Shown here piece by piece: positions 1 through 14,555 of a stretch of 64,000 nt of DNA. The notes under the pieces were generated by a model that did no database searches, was not told the DNA's origin, and was given only the letters and a program-made list of their open reading frames with translations. Made by a program: the position numbers and the translations under genes. Every line of letters starts with the position of its first letter. Positions within the stretch are counted from its first letter, which is position 1. The stretch spans positions 1,077,490-1,141,489 of the forward strand of contig NC_044924.1 in assembly GCF_003576645.1 (NCBI RefSeq), read 5' to 3'. The DNA is from Ipomoea triloba. Its lineage: Eukaryota > Streptophyta > Magnoliopsida > Solanales > Convolvulaceae.

Positions 1-59
<59 letters not shown>
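1..59. repeat. (GA)n microsatellite at the window edge
   Basis: About 29 uninterrupted GA units, cut by the window edge, so the true length is unknown. It lies 330 bases upstream of the kinesin start codon. GA/CT tracts are common in plant promoters and 5' leaders, and this one may belong to the kinesin promoter or leader. A shorter GA-rich stretch follows near 137-152. Confidence 0.95.
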
Positions 60-65
<6 letters not shown>

Positions 66-391
66 GGAAGTTTTCCACTTCTGCGAGTTGCAGTTAATAC
101 ACATGAATGCAGAAAGATTACACCTTTGAAGCAGAGCGAGAGAGGGGGGAGACAATGTGTTCTTCATTCAATACTTTGTATTAAAGTCTTGAACTATTTC
201 AGTTGAAAAATCCTGTGAGGAACCAGCTCAGGAACCAACTTATCCTCTGTGTATCCGAGGAAAACAATTTCTCAGTTTTGGGGCTTCACAATCCTTTTTC
301 TCACTTCTTCCGACAGGTACTAATCTGAAGCCTTTCATTTCAAAGTTCAGTACTAACAAAATAAGATTAAATTCGATATTTTGAGTGCAGA

Positions 392-3300
392 ATGTTGAGG
401 GACTTCAAATTCTTGCGTCGAAATGCTGATAAAAATCCGCAATTGGAGGAAACCGAGAATGTGCCAGTGAACCCCAGCGACTCACTGGGTTCTCAGATTA
501 GTAATGTGGATTCATCCAGACCTCCCTTGAACACAATTCAACAGAAGAGTATGGTGGATCACGAAGTAGGTGCTAGGGTTGCTAAAGTAGCTAGAACACC
601 CAGCACAATTCAAGAAAAGAGTGTTGTAGATCAAGAAGTGGGTGTTAGGGCTGCTAGAATAGATAGAACACCAACAAAGTCCAAGTCTGGCAGATATTCC
701 GATTCAACAATGCCACTTAAAACTCCAGAAAGGCAGAAAAACCGATTTGGGTGGGCTCAGAGAAGTGATATGAGCTCAATAGAGTTGAAGGATGAAGTAA
801 AGCTTGATGGTACTGCCAATGGGGGTCCATCAAGGACAATGGCAAATATGGGTACTCCTCGATCTACTAGGACAGTTGCTCGGGCGAACTCAAGCTACTC
901 AGAGTGCAATTCTACTCAAAGCACACCAACTAAGAGCGTGAGTAAGCCACCAAATCCTGGTTTTTGTTTAGCTAGTGGCTCTAGGCCTCCTGCTAATGGA
1001 GGTGCTCGAATGGCCAATTACATGGCACTGTCCAAGGGGGTTCCAATTAGCTGTAATACATCTACTGTTGTTAATACCGTTGATGTACCACATTTTGAAC
1101 TCAAGGAAGATCCATCTTTCTGGATGGAGCACAATGTACAGGTAAGCTGCCCATTTCATTTCTGAAATTTTTTGTTTTAAGACTGGTTTCTTCAGAATAT
1201 TGCTTGTTCAACTTCATTATCATGGTTAATTGTTTGTTTGGTTGCATTGAACTGATTCAGGTATTGATACGTGTGAGACCTCTCAATGGCATGGAGAGAA
1301 GTAATAATGGATATAATAGGTGCTTGAAGCAGGAAAGTGCACAATGCATCACCTGGATAGGACAGCCTGAAACTCGGTTCACCTTTGATCATGTTGCATG
1401 TGAATCAGTAGACCAGGTCTTGAAGAAAGAATCATATTGAATTGTGTTTAAGAAACTTGGTTCTAGAAGTTGCTTACTGATTCTCACTTTGATTTTGCAG
1501 GAAACACTTTTCAGAATGGCTGGTTTACCAATGGTAGAAAACTGTTTGTCTGGATACAATAGCTGCGTTTTTGCATATGGACAGGTGCTGACATTATAAT
1601 CTTTCTGCGTCCTATATTTGAGCCCCTCATGATCTGCTTTACTTTTCTCCTTATCTTGTTTTCTGTTCTATTTTCCAGAATTAGTGTCATTATATTGATA
1701 TAAATAGCCTTATATTGCAGACTGGAAGTGGGAAGACATATACAATGCTTGGTGAAATTGAAGAGCTAGAAGTCAGGCCAAGTCCCAATCGTGGAATGAC
1801 ACCACGCATATTTGAATTCTTGTTTACAAGGATAAGAGCGGTAATTAATGCATCCAATGCATTCTCTTCTAACTCTCACCTTCTAATTTAACAGTGTCCA
1901 TCATATCTGCTGTGCTTTCTTTGCTCAGGAAGAGGAAAGTCGAAGGGAAGAGAGGTTAAAGTATAGCTGCAAATGCTCATTCCTAGAGATTTATAATGAA
2001 CAAATTACAGATCTTCTTGATCCTTCATCCACAAATTTGATGGTAATGGGTGTATACCAAGCTGGTTTTGAATTTGGAATAATTTCACTAAATGCTTTTC
2101 CCTCATACTAAATTTTCTACTTACAGTTGCGTGAAGATATCACAAAGGGTGTGTATGTTGAAAATCTCTCTGAATTTGAGGTTCAAACAGTTGGCGATAT
2201 TCTTAAGCTTTTGAGTCAGGTGACATATTGTTAGCATTTGTATTCTTCAGTTCATTTGTCTAATAACTTCCATACAATCGCTTAAGCATATATGTGCATC
2301 TATTTGCAAGTGTTGCAAAGTTCCTTCATGTTTTTATTTCAACTTTTCCTTTAGGGTTCTTCTAATAGGAGAGTTGCTGCAACAAACATGAATAGAGAAA
2401 GTAGCCGCTCCCACAGTGTCTTTACCTGTGTAATTGAGAGTAGTTGGGAAAAAGATTCCGCCTCCAACTTTCGTTTTGCAAGGCTGAATCTGGTTGATCT
2501 TGCTGGTTCTGAAAGGTAGTGCGCAGTTCTCATGTTTATAATCAATACTGCCCTTCACTTCATTTGCATTCACATTGCCTGTTATATAGGCAAAAGACTT
2601 CTGGTGCTGAGGGTGAACGTCTAAAGGAGGCTGCAAATATCAACAAATCCTTATCAACACTAGGGTATTTCCACTACTATCAGTTATTTCCTGGATAACA
2701 ATAGTCTGATTTCAAGGTCTTTATATTTACTTCCCTGGTAAATATTTTTCTACAGTCACGTGATAATGGTTCTAGTTGACATTGCACATGGGAGACCGAG
2801 GCATATTCCTTACAGAGATTCAAGATTGACATTTCTTCTTCAGGTGAAAAGTGTAAACAATTCCTATTTATCCTATTGTTGATTCTGAATGTCTTGAACT
2901 GTTAAGTTTTTAACACAAATATGGATACAGGACTCACTAGGGGGGAACTCAAAGACAATGATGATAGCCAATGTTAGCCCTTCCATATGGTTGGTATATT
3001 ATTTGCTTTTTTCTATATTTTACAGAATTCAGCCTGACTTATAATATCCTGGTTCTTAACTTTCTTTCAGTTGTGCTGCTGAAACACTCAACACACTGAA
3101 GTTCGCTCAGCGAGCAAAACTCATTCAGAATAATGTAAGGCTCCTTTTTTATGACAAGAAATGTTATTTTCACTGAAACATCAGCCAGGTAGCTCATTTT
3201 ATTTATTTATTTATTCTATCACAAAGGCTGTTGTGAATGAAGACTCATCAGCAGATGTTGCAGCACTACAGCATCAGATAAGACTTCTGAAGGTGGCTAA

Positions 3301-6300
3301 ACCTCTTTGTTCATTGGGATATTAATTGGTCATTAATCAATTCATAAGTTAAACTGATAATGGTGGCTACTTGAACAGGAGGAACTTTCTACTCTAAAAC
3401 GTCAGAACATTTCCCGCTCTTTGTCATTTGGTGCAGCATGTACTGGAGACCAAAGGGAAGAAGAATCCAAAAACAGCCTGACACTATCAACTAAACAGGT
3501 GCTAAAATAGTAAAATCATTGCTGTTTTATTCCTTGTCCTTTCAGATTAATTCTTTCTTTAATTCCAGAATCATGATCTACTTGGCTACTGTCTTGCATA
3601 TGCTATGGATGAATTTACATCTGCCTTATATAGTTGGCCTTTCCTGACTTTACAAGATTGCATTGAATTATTGAATATCATGTCTTTCAAGTCCATTCTG
3701 CTCATGTTAGTGCTAGTGACATGATTTTTAGCTGGCTGCTTGAAAAAACTGTTTGTTTTTGTTTTTCTTCCTTTCTCTTTGCAGTTCAAATCATTGGAGA
3801 CTACACTTGCTGGAGCTTTGAGGAGGGAACAGATGGCTGAAACATCTATCAAACAGCTTGAAGCTGAAAATGAGCAACTGAACCGTCTGGTTCGTATCCT
3901 GCCCACTATCTACAATTCTATTTCAGGATTTGCATCCTGTCAATAAGACAAGATTCCTGAGCTACCTTTTTATAAACCTGTTGCTTCTCAGGTTCGCCAA
4001 AGAGAGGAAGATACCAGGTGCACAAAGATGATGCTGAAATTTAGGGAAGACAAAATTCAACGAATGGAATCTCTTCTCAATGGATTAACACCGGCAGATA
4101 CGTATCTGCTGGAAGAAAACCGTGCACTTGCTGAAGAACTTCAGTTGATTCGTGCTAAAGTTGATAAAAATCCAGAAGTAACTCGCTTCGCTCTTGAAAA
4201 TATTAGGCTTTTGGAACAACTCAGAAGGTATATTGTTGAACATTAGTCTGATTTTCTGCTAGTTTTTATTTTTTATTTTTTCCTCTCAATCTTTTTTCTT
4301 GCAACGTTTAGATTTCAAGACTTCTATGAAGAAGGAGAGAGAAATATGTTGTTATCTGAAGTGTCTGAATTGCGAGATCAGGTACCTCAAGACTCTAATG
4401 TGTATTGCATACTCTGTATTTCTCACATTTTGAACTTTGTTATCATACACATTTCATTTGTCAACAGCTACGGCTGTCTCTTGATGGGAACTTGAAGCTG
4501 CATAATCATTTTGATATAAATATTCCTTCTCAGGTAATATACCTAATGCCATTTTTGTTCCTTTCTTCTTTTTTTTTTTTTTTTTTCATGAATCCTATTA
4601 ATGATTTTTTGAGTTGTTTCAGGAATCTATTCATGTTAGTAAAGAAAACAACTCACTCCGCAGGGAGGTTGGATTCTCAATTTCTCATATCTAGTAAATT
4701 ATGTTATGGAAAAAAAATAGAGGAACCTAGATTCTCATATAGTCATATGTGCTATAATTCTTGCAGTTAAAAGAGACTCTCTCTCAGTTAGAAGAATGCA
4801 GGTCAAACCTGAACAGTTGCTTGGACAAAAATGCAGAACTCAGAAGGTAAAATCCTTTTAAGTACCTTATTGGTGACCCAATTTAAACAATTTGTTTAAC
4901 CATCTCCAATGCAGACCTAATTTGAGTTTTCAACTGTCTACAGAGAAATAACTGACTTACGTGCTTCACTTGGTGGCATGGGATCTTCAATTCTAGATAA
5001 TGATAGTGGTGTTGAAGTTATAAAGGTAATTTAATACAGATGATCCTTATTATTATTATTTTTAATTAATTTTTAGTTTTCTTTTAAAGTGAAGATTCAA
5101 AAGCAACATTATGTCTCCTCTTTGGCTTCTTGGTGCCTGTTAAAGTTTGAGGTCTAGAAATGTAATTCATTAACTAAAGAAGAAGTGGTTGAATGGTTCT
5201 CTAATAACCAAAATTTAAGATATGATATGGTAATTTTGTTATGCTGTGTTGCTTTTTGTGAGTTGTAGAAGCTTGCTTGAGCTGCTCGACTGCTCCTTTC
5301 TAGATTCTAGACATTCTCTATGATATTATAAAGTGTAAAGTAGAAACATGCACCAACTCTAGACACATTGTTCTTAGCTGCAAAAGGATTTAACAAAGCA
5401 TTGAAGCTTGTGTTAACACAGCATCATCCTGCAGTTTATGCAGAGCGTTCAATTATTGACAATACTATGAAACTTGTTGATCATTCAATCTTATATACAT
5501 TGTTAAGGCTTACAGATTCTGATTAACTATTACTCTGAACTATGGAAATAATATTTAATCGGGTGAAGGCATTGGTTTTACAAGAATATCCTGAAAATTC
5601 ATTTACATGAGGACTGTTCTTGCATTCTACATAAATGAACCCATAAGATCCATGCTTTTACAGTGCATACAATGCTGGACTTCAGGCCTCAATAGGTGAC
5701 AATTTTTTTGTTGTTTCAGGAGTCTATATCAGAAGCTCCTCCTCTCAATTACCAGTCAGCAATTATTGCTCATGAAGAGAAGCCAAATATAAGCTGTGAT
5801 AAAATGCTTAACTGGTCAGAGAAAATCATGGATTTGCAATTAGAGTTGGACCTTCTAAAAGTTCTCCTCCAAGAAGAAAAGTCATCCCACAACGAAGCAG
5901 AGGAAAGAGCACTATCTTTGAACAGAGATCTAGAGTCATCAAAAGATCAGATTCTGTTTATAACAAAGCAATATAAAGATGTTCAGGAAGAACTCAAGGA
6001 AGCAAAATCCATTATTGAAGCTCTTGAGTCTCAACAAATTCTAGCAATTAATGAGGTAGAGGATCTTAGAAATAGTAACAATCGCTATGCAGAACTTGTG
6101 CAGAAACAGGAACTAGAGATCTCTTCTTTAAAGGAGAAAACCTGTTCTCAAGAACTGCGAGATCTCTCATTCCCTAAAGTCCTGGAAAGTGAAGATACTC
6201 CTTTACAAGCCAAGCTGAAAAAGATGCACATTTCTCTAGAGAAGGCAAAAACACTGAACAAATGGTACCAAAGTGACCGTGCTTTACAAACATCGAATGC

Positions 6301-9300
6301 AGAAGAAATGGATGAAATACGTACGCAGGTTGAGGTTGAAACTGCTGAAGTGATTGTTTGCCTGCAGGAAGAACTTTCTCTTCTTCAGCAGGAAGTCCAG
6401 GCCAGTCACTTGAAGGAAACGGAGAGCCTAGATAGGTTGTCTCAGTTACAGTGTGAAATTAAAGAACTTGAGGAAAAAAATTATCTGATTACTGAAGATA
6501 ATAGAACATTAAGAGGAGCTTTTGAAGAAAAAGAGAGAGAATTACAGAGTCTGCTTGAAGAATTGGAGCAAGTTAGCGATGAGATGGAAACAATTCTTGG
6601 TGGGGGACAAGTGGCGCTAAAGGATGCATCTGATCAGCTTGATTTAATATCCACTTCATTTCCACAAAATCAAGCAAGTCGGATATCTGATCATTTTGGG
6701 AGGATGGTAAAATACATTTTTGAAAAGGATTTATTGATAGAAGATCTAAACAGGAGCCTTGAGGATGCTCTTAATAAAAGAAATGATGTTGAGTCCATGC
6801 TGAGGTCTTTAAGAGGAGCAGCTTTGGTAATGACTGAAGCACACCAGCAACAATGCAGTGAAAAGGACAGAGAGATTATTCTTTTGACATCCCAATTGAA
6901 TTCTAAAGTGCAAGCTGTCTCAGAATACAAGAACAAAGTTAAACATGTGGAGGATCAACTTAGAGAAACATCCACTTGTGCAACAGCTGCTTTCGTGGTT
7001 GTTAACTGGCTGTCTGAGTTACAATCCAGTTGCATTGATGCATTTAAACAAAAGGAGGTGAAGCTTGGGGAATATCTAGAAGCAAATATGCAAGAGCATA
7101 ATATTTTCTGTAATCAGTCTTCAATCATTCGAAAAGAAGCTGAGCAACAGATTGAATCTCTCAAGTTAGAATTACAGGCATTGGAAGAAACCTGCAGTGG
7201 ACTAAGGTTGGAGCTCTCAGAGCAGCAGAGACATGCCAGTGCTATGCAGCAGAAACTTGAAGAGCTTGAAGTGAATGACATCATGGAAACCATGGAGACA
7301 CTTGAAGAGTTAAAAACTGGTGTTTCAGTAGTAAGTTCCTGCATGAATGAGCATGTAGAAAGGCATGGGAGACCTAAGAGAGATACTACCAATGAAGATC
7401 CTTCACATTTCTCTGTTAAGGAAGAATGTGAAATACGGGTAAGAAACTATTTACTGTGTTAGACAGTAGCTTGCTAATAAGAGTTATTTTACTTTTTAAT
7501 TGGTGAATAACTTTTTGATTCTGGCGTTCTGGTTATTCATGTACTCCATATTAATTAAGTTATATATTGTTGTATGGTTGCAGACAGGTGCCAATGCAAA
7601 GCAACCAGTTGACTCCTGTAAGGATGTGGAAACTGAACAGAAAGATCCTTCTTTTGAAATCCAGAAAAATATAGCTGGCCAGAAGACTCCACATGGAAGA
7701 GATGCCACCATAGCTCTTCTGAAGAAGGAAATTGTATCTGCTCTTGACAGCTTGAAGAAAGTGCAAGCTGAGATGGCCAGATTACATAATGAGAAAGAAG
7801 AGGTCTGCAAGGCTGAAAAGCAGAGTCGCGAGAGCATTGAATCTCTTTTTATTCCAATAGTTGCACTTGGAACCTCCGTAGAAAACTTTGAACAAGAAGT
7901 CAAGCTCAAAATGGAAGAAGTAGATGAAAAGCTACAACAAGTAGAATATGCCGTGCAGGAATATAGGAATTCTTGGTTTGAACAAAATGAGGTAAGCCAT
8001 GCAACTTTCTTTTCCTATAATTAATTCTGAGCATATATTAATAACTCACCCTTTGACCTTTAAGTCATGGTTTAAGCCCTGCATCATGCATGAGCCTTGT
8101 GCACTGGACCTGATATAGCTTTAGTTCTCAGTATAGTTAAGTTGTTTTTCCTGTTACTAAACTAATAATGATTTATATCAGTTCAACTTTATGTTTTGTG
8201 CCCCTCTCACCCATTTGCTGCATGTGTATTCCTTCCCTATACCATGCAAGATGCAGGAGCCTTTTGTATAGGATCAGATAGACCCTTCAGTTTGTAAAGT
8301 GGTTATGTTACTTTCTTTTTCTGTGATTAACCTAGTAATGATCTATATTAATTTGATTCTATGTTCCATGTCCCTCACACCCATTTGCAACAGCTAATGG
8401 AAGCTGAACTTGGAGATGCAAAGGCAATTGCTATACAGAAAACCACTGAAGCTTCCTGTATTCTTGCTAAATTTGTAGAGGTCCAGGACACCATGAAGGA
8501 TGCAGACATAATGATTAATGAGTTGATGATAGCAAATGAAGCCTTGAAGCTTGAGAATAAAGAGCTAAAGAAAAAGGAGGTGAAATTAACCAATGAAAGG
8601 GACATTTTAGAAAATGAAAACCATTGCTTGCAGTCTGCCAATGATCTAAAGGACTTGTATGCTGGAAAACTGGAGAAAGGGTTTGAATCAGATCTATCAA
8701 TGGTAAAGCAGCAGGTACTGGAGTTGGAAGATATAATATCACAAGCCAATAGTTGTTGGATGGAAGAGTTTATATCTATGGCCTCTGATGTCCTTAACAT
8801 AAAGTCTGACCTTCACGACACAACTGAACTGATGAGGTCATGGATTGAGGATATCTGGTCTGAGATTATTGTCAAGGATTGTGCTGTGTCTACCTTTCAC
8901 CTCTGCCACTCTGGAATTCTCCTAGAAGCGGTAAATGGTTTCAACGCAGAAAATGGTCTACTGCATCATGGTCTGTGTGAATCAAATTCTGTAATAACTG
9001 AGTTGAGAGAGCACAATTTTAAAGCAAGGCAAGAGCTTGAAATGTGTAGAACTCTCAAGGGAAAGTTATTGGCCGATATCAAAGGTAGTTTTGATCGTAT
9101 TTCTAGGAAAGAAGGTGAAACCAGTGAGTTGACATTAAAGCTTGCAACTTTTGAGAAGAAAATAATTGATCTACAGTTTCAGGAGGAGTTAATGTTGAAA
9201 AGATCTGATCACTTGGGGTCAGAACTGGCTGAATTGATAAAAGAAATGCATCTCAGCAACCAAAATGTATTGGCAACTCTTGTGGATCGAGAGAGATTGC

Positions 9301-12300
9301 TTCAGGAGAAAGAGGAGGCCATGAAATCTGCAGAAGAGGATTTTATTATGAAACTTGTTGTAAAAGATTTCGAGGTGTTCATCTTGTCAATGAAATTACA
9401 GGAGATGGCTGTCCTAATATCCAATTTTGAGAAAACTAATAGAAGTTACTGTGAAGTGGCTGAAAACTTGAAGAGAGAAATGATTCTTTATAGCCTGGAT
9501 GTATCAATCAATGAATCAATATTGGTCGACAAGGAAATTGAAGTTTCTTTTCTGAAAGGAAAAGTTGAAGGAGCAGAAGAACAAGAACAAAAATTGGTGT
9601 TAGAGCTTAATGAAAAAAACTCAACAATTGCCCATTTCAATGATATCAACAAAGCTCTTGAACAAGATGTTCATTCACTAAGGGATATTGCTTGCTCCAA
9701 TGAGAAATTGAAAACTGAACTTTGTGAAGTAGTTGGAACAAAGATAACTTTGTCATCCCAGGTTCAGAAACTTAACTCAGAACTAGAGAAAGTAATTGAA
9801 GAATTGAAGATTAAGGAATCAGATCTTGAAGTTTCTTCCAGTCGTATCTCTGACCTTGATCAACAAAACCAGATGCTCCAGAATAGGATTTTATTGCAGG
9901 AAGAAGCGTCATGTAGACTCCAGAAAGAGTTGGAAATGAAAGATGCCGAGGTTGTGAAAATAAGCTGCCTTGGTAAGGATAATGATGCACTTCAGGGTGA
10001 GCTGAGGGGGTTGAAAGCAGAATATGGTGTACTTGTTCAGGATTTGGAGGTCATGAGAGCTGAACTTGAATCATCTTTAAATAGCAAAAGGGTGATTTCT
10101 GCTGAAAGTGATAGATTGCGAGATGCAATTTGTTCACTGGAGAATCATGTCTGCAATAATGATATCTTGATCAACAGAGTTTTCTCTGTGTTCTTGAAGA
10201 ACTTTGATAAACAAGAAGGGGAATTTCATAAGATATGCGAAGAAGTGGGAAATGCATCTAGGTTTCTGGGAGAGTTTGAGTTATTAGAGAATCTTGCTAA
10301 AGAGATTGTATCACAAAATTCTTCTCTTGGGAATGAATTGTTAAGGAAGGATGACATTCTTAAGGGGCTGTTGTTTGATCTCAGCTTATTGCAGGAGTCA
10401 GCCTCAAATACTAAGGATCAAAAGGATAAAATTGAAAACTTGGTGGCTTCTTTAAATGTTTTGGAAAGTGAGTTGGAAAAAAAATCGCGTGAGCTTGATG
10501 AAATTGTTTCCAGGGATATCAAGCTTGAAGCTCAGTTGCTGGAGAACAAGAGCATAATATCTGATTTGGAGTCAGATGTCTCAAGAAAAAGTGAAGATGT
10601 AGAATTACTTTCTAGAAAAAATAATGAGCTATTAGCAAGTATCAATGATGTCTTAGAAGAAAAAACCTTAATGGAAGAAGAATTAACAGAACAAAGGAAG
10701 GTCAGTGAAAACTTAGAAAATGAACTCTCTGAAATGGGTTCTGCTCTTTTAGAAATGAACAATTCAATTGAGTCCCTAAGGAGAAACTTGAATCTGGTTA
10801 CTTGTGAGAAGGATGATCTCAGTGGGGAACTTCTTGCTTTGAAGAAGAAGCTTGAGATGGCACAAGTGCTTGCTGAGGAAAATGAAGCAGTTGCTTTAGA
10901 AGCTAAAGAGGTAATATGTGGTATAGTGGTTTAGTTATGCTTTAACTTTCTATTAACAACTTTTGTTACCAGTTTAGCTAACATGTGATTTGGTTGGTGT
11001 AGTTAGCAGAAATCAGAAAACTCTATGCTGAAGAGAAAGAAGAGGAGGTAAAACTATTAGAGCGGTCTATTGAAGAGTTAGACTGCACAGTAAATGTGCT
11101 TGAAAACAAGGTACTGAATTTTGTCAAATTTAAACTATCAATGGTACAATATTTTTCCCCTCTCTTGACACATCCCACTTTGTGAAGGTTGGCATTATCA
11201 AAGAAGAAGCTGAGCGGCAACGGTTACAAAGAGAGGAACTTGAAATGGAACTGCATAATGTCAAACAACAAATGCTTGGTGTTAAAAGCAGTGATGCTGA
11301 TGCGAAAAGGTATGCTTCAATGGTTAGTGAGTTGGATAGTCTCATTCAATGGTTTCTAACCATTTATATTAACTCGTATCCAGAAATTTGGATGAAAAAG
11401 AGAAGAATCTTCTAGAAGCCTCTCAGCGCATCCAAATCCTTGAGAAAGAGATAGCTTTGAGAGATGCTGAAGTGAGTTCAGACCTTATATTACCTGGGGT
11501 TTTTCCAAAAAGAAATTACTTTCTTTTCTCTTATTTACTTGATTGGCTTCAACAGATTGCTCAATGCAAGGGTCATATCTCTGAATTGAATTTGCATGCT
11601 GAGGCACAGGCTAGTGAGTACAAGGAAAAGGTAGGGAAATGCATACACTACCCGATTTTGAAGTGGGATCATATTGATTTCTTTACTAACTGCATGGTGT
11701 GTTGAATTGAAACAGTTCAAGACATTGGAAGCGATGGCTGAGAAAGTCAAGTTGGATGTCCATGCCACCCAAGGCTCAACTTCATCATCAAACAAATTGG
11801 AGAAAAATGCTTTGAAGCCCAGAGGTTCTGGTTCTCCTTTCAAATGCATTGGGATAGGATTGGTTCAGCAATTGAAGTCTGAGAGGGATGAGGATCTAAC
11901 AGCAGAAAAGCATCGAATTGAAGAACTTGAGGCTCTAGCTGCAAGTAGACAAAAGGAGGTAACCTTGAGAAAACAGCTTTGCTAGCATATATTCTGTAAT
12001 TTTGTTAAGCGCCTTTACTGAATCTGATATTTTATCTTGCAGATATTCATGCTGAATTCAAGATTAGCTGCTGCAGAAAGCATGACCCATGACGTAATAC
12101 GCGATCTATTGGGTCTAAAACTAGACATGAATAGTTATGCGGTAATTTTTCTTTTTACTAGCTTGATTAAAAGATGTTAGGAGTAAAATCATATCTCACT
12201 TTCTTGTTCCTCTTGTGGATGTTTAAATGACAATCAGTTCTGAGTAAACTTTTGCTTTTGTTTTCCTCACTTGTCACAATAAGACTTTGCTGGATAATCA

Positions 12301-13752
12301 CCAAGTGCAAATGTTAGCAGAGAAGGCTCAACTTCACAATGTAGATGCTGTGGCTAAGGTAAATTTAGTTTTACTGTGTTGACACTAACTATGATTTTTA
12401 AAGTTCTATATGACCTCTCATCTATGATTTCCTGCTTTCAGGAGCAGGAGGTAAATAAGTTGAAGCAACAGCTAAATGAATTTATCGAGGAGAGGAAAGG
12501 GTATTTAATTTAAACCTTTACTAAAAACCTGAGAATTGTAACAATTTCTTATGCATTTCTGAGTGACTTCAATTCTAAATTTATAGATGGCTAGAAGAAA
12601 TTGAGAGAAAACAAGCTGAGATGATGGCTGCAAAGGTTGCACTAGAAAAGTTGCACGAGCGAGATCAAATGCTTACAACTGAAAATGAAATGATTAAGGT
12701 AAAAAATCTTGTTAGCTAATATATGCAATGTTATGTCGATTTAGAATACTCAGCCCAAAATTTTTTTATTATCTCAGATGGAGAACATTAATCATAAGAA
12801 AAGGGTTATGGAACTTGAAGCAGAAGTAAAGAAGCTGTCTGGGCAGCAAAACCTCCATCAACGCATCCATCATCATGCAAAAATCAAGGTAAGTAGTTGG
12901 AACAACAGATCAACTATCAGAAAAAATCTCTTTAAGTTTTGAAAAATGATCTTGTATGGGTTTTCTCTAATAGGAAGAAAACAATACGCTGAAGAATGAG
13001 AATGATGACCTTACTTTTAAGCTGCGGAAAACAGAAGCAATTCTTGCACGTGTTCGGGAAGAGCTAGCTCACTTCCGTGCATCTAATGGGAGAAGCCCCC
13101 ACTTTAATTTTGAAGAGGAACAACGGTTAGAGATCAAACTGAAGGTTAGTAACTCAATGATAATGCCTTTGTGCTTTGATGCGAGTTTGTGAGGGAAGTG
13201 TCTTACATTGGTGAGTGATGGTGACTAATAAATAACCTCCAAATTTTACTTACAACAGGAAAGAGAAGAAGAAAAACTTCAATTGGCTCAGAAGTTACTA
13301 GGCTTGTGCTCCAGTGTGTTGAAGGTCTGATTGAGCCTGGTTTCTTACACTTACATTCTATGACCCTTTAAGAAATGTTATTTCATTTTAACAAACCTCA
13401 CAGGCTGCTGGAATAAAAAGACAGACATCTGAGGTAAACCTGCCTATGGCCGAAGAAGCACTTGAGCAGCTGAAGAATAGAGTTGATTCACTGGAGAGAG
13501 AGTTGCACGACGTCAAACTCAAGGTAAGTGCATCAACCTCCTTTTCATTTGCAACTTTTTCCAGTTCTTTGCATGTAAAAGAAATGTCTCCTAACTAAAT
13601 TAGTATGATTTTTTTTTTTTTAGAATAAAATGAGTAATGAACGACAGCGACTATCTGAGCTGATGCCCCAAACTTCAGCTAGAAGTTCAATGGCAGATGA
13701 GAATGGACAAAATCCAAATAGATCACCATTTCTTACTGCTTTGGACAGATGA
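392..13752 (+). CDS. POK2: KIN-12 kinesin, POK2/KIN-12D-like
   Basis: Plus-end-type kinesin of the plant KIN-12 class. In Arabidopsis POK1/POK2 mark the cortical division zone and guide the phragmoplast in cytokinesis. I placed 37 coding exons: 392-1141, 1261-1416, 1501-1584, 1721-1840, 1929-2042, 2127-2219, 2355-2515, 2590-2664, 2756-2843, 2931-2989, 3071-3134, 3227-3292, 3379-3498, 3785-3889, 3992-4227, 4312-4381, 4468-4533, 4623-4667, 4767-4846, 4944-5025, 5720-7438, 7584-7991, 8394-10910, 11003-11110, 11188-11309, 11384-11471, 11556-11630, 11716-11958, 12043-12141, 12284-12358, 12442-12500, 12587-12698, 12778-12888, 12974-13144, 13259-13324, 13404-13523, 13624-13752. Every junction is GT-AG and in phase, giving 2951 aa. 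The motor spans about residues 250-605: P-loop GQTGSGKT 329-336 (split by an intron after Gln330), switch I NRESSRSH 452-459, switch II DLAGSE 487-492. The N-terminal 250 residues are Ser/Thr-rich and low complexity. Everything after the motor is coiled coil. The length fits POK2 (about 2770 aa) better than POK1 or KIN-12E. Confidence 0.93.
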
Positions 13753-14555
13753 ATTCTCTTCAATGGCAGATTTTGTTTGAAGATTGATGATTCATGTGCT
13801 TGGTTAGCTTTTTGCTAGCAAAAGCTAACATTCAATTGTTTTTTGGTCATAGTTGTAAATATATATAATCTTTGTACTACTTCTACTTCCCTGTGCAGCC
13901 AAATGTATCAGCACACAAGCAAAAGAGAGCTTTTGTAACTCTGAGCTGACAATTTGTTGTAAATATTGACAGATATGATATATATAATATAGTACATTAT
14001 TGTTTGTTGTAAAGATGGATATAAGATGACAAATTTATGTTTATTTTCCTCTTTCTTCTGACCTCTCCAACCAAATTCAATGATCCAGTGATGCTATGTA
14101 TTTCCTAACAAGTAACAATATCACTTAGGATGTGTATACATTTATAATATAAAAATCAAATTTGTAAAAGTTTATTAAAACTTGATAATATATGCCAAAC
14201 AATAATAATAATAATAATAAGGGCTAGGCTCTCTGTCTGATTTTCACGACTGGAACTTAGTCCTCTTATTGTATTCGGTCCTTACTTTCATCTTCTAATT
14301 AATAATAGATTCGATGTTGATTTAAAAAAAAATATATACTATAGGCCATCGGGAATCGGGATGAAGAAATTTATTGAACATTTTAATTTGGTTGGAGTAA
14401 CTTAAACTCTTAAACTGATCTATGTTTTTTTATACTTCGCAAGTAATTTTTATTGACTGGAGAAGCGCTACAAATGTTTTAAGAAAATACCCTTAAACCC
14501 CACGGGCAGCACGTCTACTCAAAGACACAATTTCTTGAGAAAGAAAATTTTATCC
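13753..14555. other. Intergenic spacer with kinesin 3' region and EMB1273-like promoter
   Basis: AT-rich DNA between two genes on the same strand. It holds the kinesin 3' UTR with several AT-rich tracts near 13850-14000 and a short (TAA)n run at 14201-14220. The last 200 bases are the likely promoter and leader of the next gene. No other gene is visible. Confidence 0.7.

Noticed and set aside
8375..8800. 141-codon minus-strand frame inside the kinesin gene
   Set aside because: Antisense shadow of a long coiled-coil exon; several such frames occur in 5720-10910 and none resembles a protein family.
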